This document shows positions 5,165 through 5,746 of a stretch of DNA of 5,746 bases, one piece after another. A program made the translations under genes and the position numbers. The first letter of the stretch is position 1, and every line of letters starts with the position of its first letter. The notes under the pieces were generated by a model. That model did not search any database. It was not told the DNA's origin and was given only the letters and a program-made list of their open reading frames with translations. This DNA comes from an uncultured Peptostreptococcaceae bacterium. Lineage in GTDB: Bacteria; Bacillota; Clostridia; Peptostreptococcales; Anaerovoracaceae. The stretch is taken from positions 1 to 5,746 of the forward strand of contig CAJOQI010000003.1 of assembly GCA_905236895.1 (NCBI GenBank). Direction: 5' to 3'.

Positions 5165-5746
5165 AAGGACTTCAGCTTTCAAAAGAGTATTTCGAAACCT
5201 ATGGAAAGCCCATGTTGGAGAATGAGTTTTCTCACCTCCTTCCCTATTTGGCTGCGGGACTTTTCGGTGAAGGTTCCGAGTGTTTCGGTTTTGATGATGA
5301 AGTGTCCACGGACCACGATTTTGAGCCGGGCTTTTGCATTTTCCTTCCCGGGGAAGATGTGGTGGATAGACAAGAAGCCTTCAAATTGGAAAGAGCCTAT
5401 GCAAAGCTTCCCAAGGAATTCAACGGCTATAGACGCTCCATGATGCAGCCTGTAGGAGGGCCTCGTCACGGCGTGATTAGGACAGAAGAATTCTTTGCCG
5501 ATAAAATCGGCCATATTTCCAATATCTACGACCTTCGTCCTTGGCTGATTCTCCCGGAGCAAGGATTGGCTGAAGCAACCAACGGCGAAATCTATTTTGA
5601 TAATTACGGGGAAGTATCCAGTCTCAGGAAGCTTCTCACCCACTATCCTTTAGACATAAAGAAAAAGAAGCTGGCAGGCAATCTTCTTCTAATGGCCCAG
5701 TCCGGCCAGTATAACTATACCCGTTGTCTGGCCCACGGAGAAAAAG
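5161..5746 (+). CDS. DUF4037 nucleotidyltransferase-like protein, N-terminal 195 residues (3' end beyond the window)
   Basis: Open from ATG 5161 to the right edge. The start has GGAGG (5150-5154) six bases upstream and overlaps the TPR stop by four bases. Conserved blocks match the DUF4037 family as I remember it: the N-terminal KGLQLSKEYFETYGKPML, then GEGSECFGFDDEVS and TDHDFEPGFCIFL (50-62), AYAKLPKEFNGYRR (79-92), QPVGGPRHGVIRT (96-108), LAEATNGEIYFD (136-147), and LLLMAQSGQYNYTRCLAHGEK (175-195). The GS (38-39) followed 11 residues later by D51-H52-D53 looks like the hG[GS]...Dh[DE]h metal-binding motif of the polymerase-beta nucleotidyltransferase superfamily. An active enzyme that transfers a nucleotide to a protein, small molecule or RNA is therefore plausible, but the substrate is unknown. 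No function is established that I know of. In related genomes a DUF4125 gene often lies nearby; here that position is beyond the window. Confidence 0.88.
   Translation, partial: MKGLQLSKEYFETYGKPMLENEFSHLLPYLAAGLFGEGSECFGFDDEVSTDHDFEPGFCIFLPGEDVVDRQEAFKLERAYAKLPKEFNGYRRSMMQPVGGPRHGVIRTEEFFADKIGHISNIYDLRPWLILPEQGLAEATNGEIYFDNYGEVSSLRKLLTHYPLDIKKKKLAGNLLLMAQSGQYNYTRCLAHGEK

Noticed and set aside
5179..5643. 154-codon minus-strand open frame and an 80-codon plus-strand frame inside the DUF4037 gene
   Set aside because: Both overlap a conserved, coupled coding frame in other registers and show no recognisable features.

Overview
The window reads as a low-to-mid GC Gram-positive anaerobe of the class Clostridia, probably a gut or rumen Lachnospiraceae-like lineage. 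This rests on strong AAGGAGG-type ribosome binding sites, consensus sigma-A promoters, short hairpin/U-tract terminators, a Firmicute-type rplM-rpsI pair, a clostridial-style MurE paralogue, a VaFE-like surface protein, and a TPR plus DUF4037 gene pair that I recall mainly from Firmicutes. The lineage is inferred from protein style, not from a search.

Layout. (1) 1-342, minus: the N-terminus of a secreted protein that runs off the left edge, preceded by an AT-rich leader of about 190 nt and a promoter whose start point coincides with a 9-bp inverted repeat. (2) 642-1732, minus: the rplM-rpsI operon (ribosomal proteins L13 and S9), with its own promoter, a structured leader resembling the L13 autoregulatory leader, and an intrinsic terminator. 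(3) 1727-3387, plus: a 520-residue MurE-family Mur ligase, divergent from rplM. Its putative -35 box is the same palindromic TTGCAA used by the rplM promoter. A terminator at its end contains the stop codon in its loop. (4) 3397-4218, minus: a convergent gene for a small membrane-anchored surface protein with one VaFE-like domain. Its promoter is near consensus, and its mRNA would begin almost directly with a terminator-like GAAA-tetraloop hairpin. (5) 4260-5746, plus: a two-gene operon of a TPR protein with CxxC pairs near both ends and, overlapping by ATGA, a DUF4037 nucleotidyltransferase-like protein that runs off the right edge.

Functionally the window mixes housekeeping (translation, cell-wall precursor synthesis) with envelope proteins and one poorly characterised conserved pair. 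The most attractive leads are the TPR/DUF4037 pair, the MurE paralogue lacking the classical DNPR amino-acid-selection motif, the shared -35 box coupling a ribosomal operon to a wall-synthesis gene, and two 5'-leader structures. No tRNA, rRNA, CRISPR array or insertion sequence was seen.
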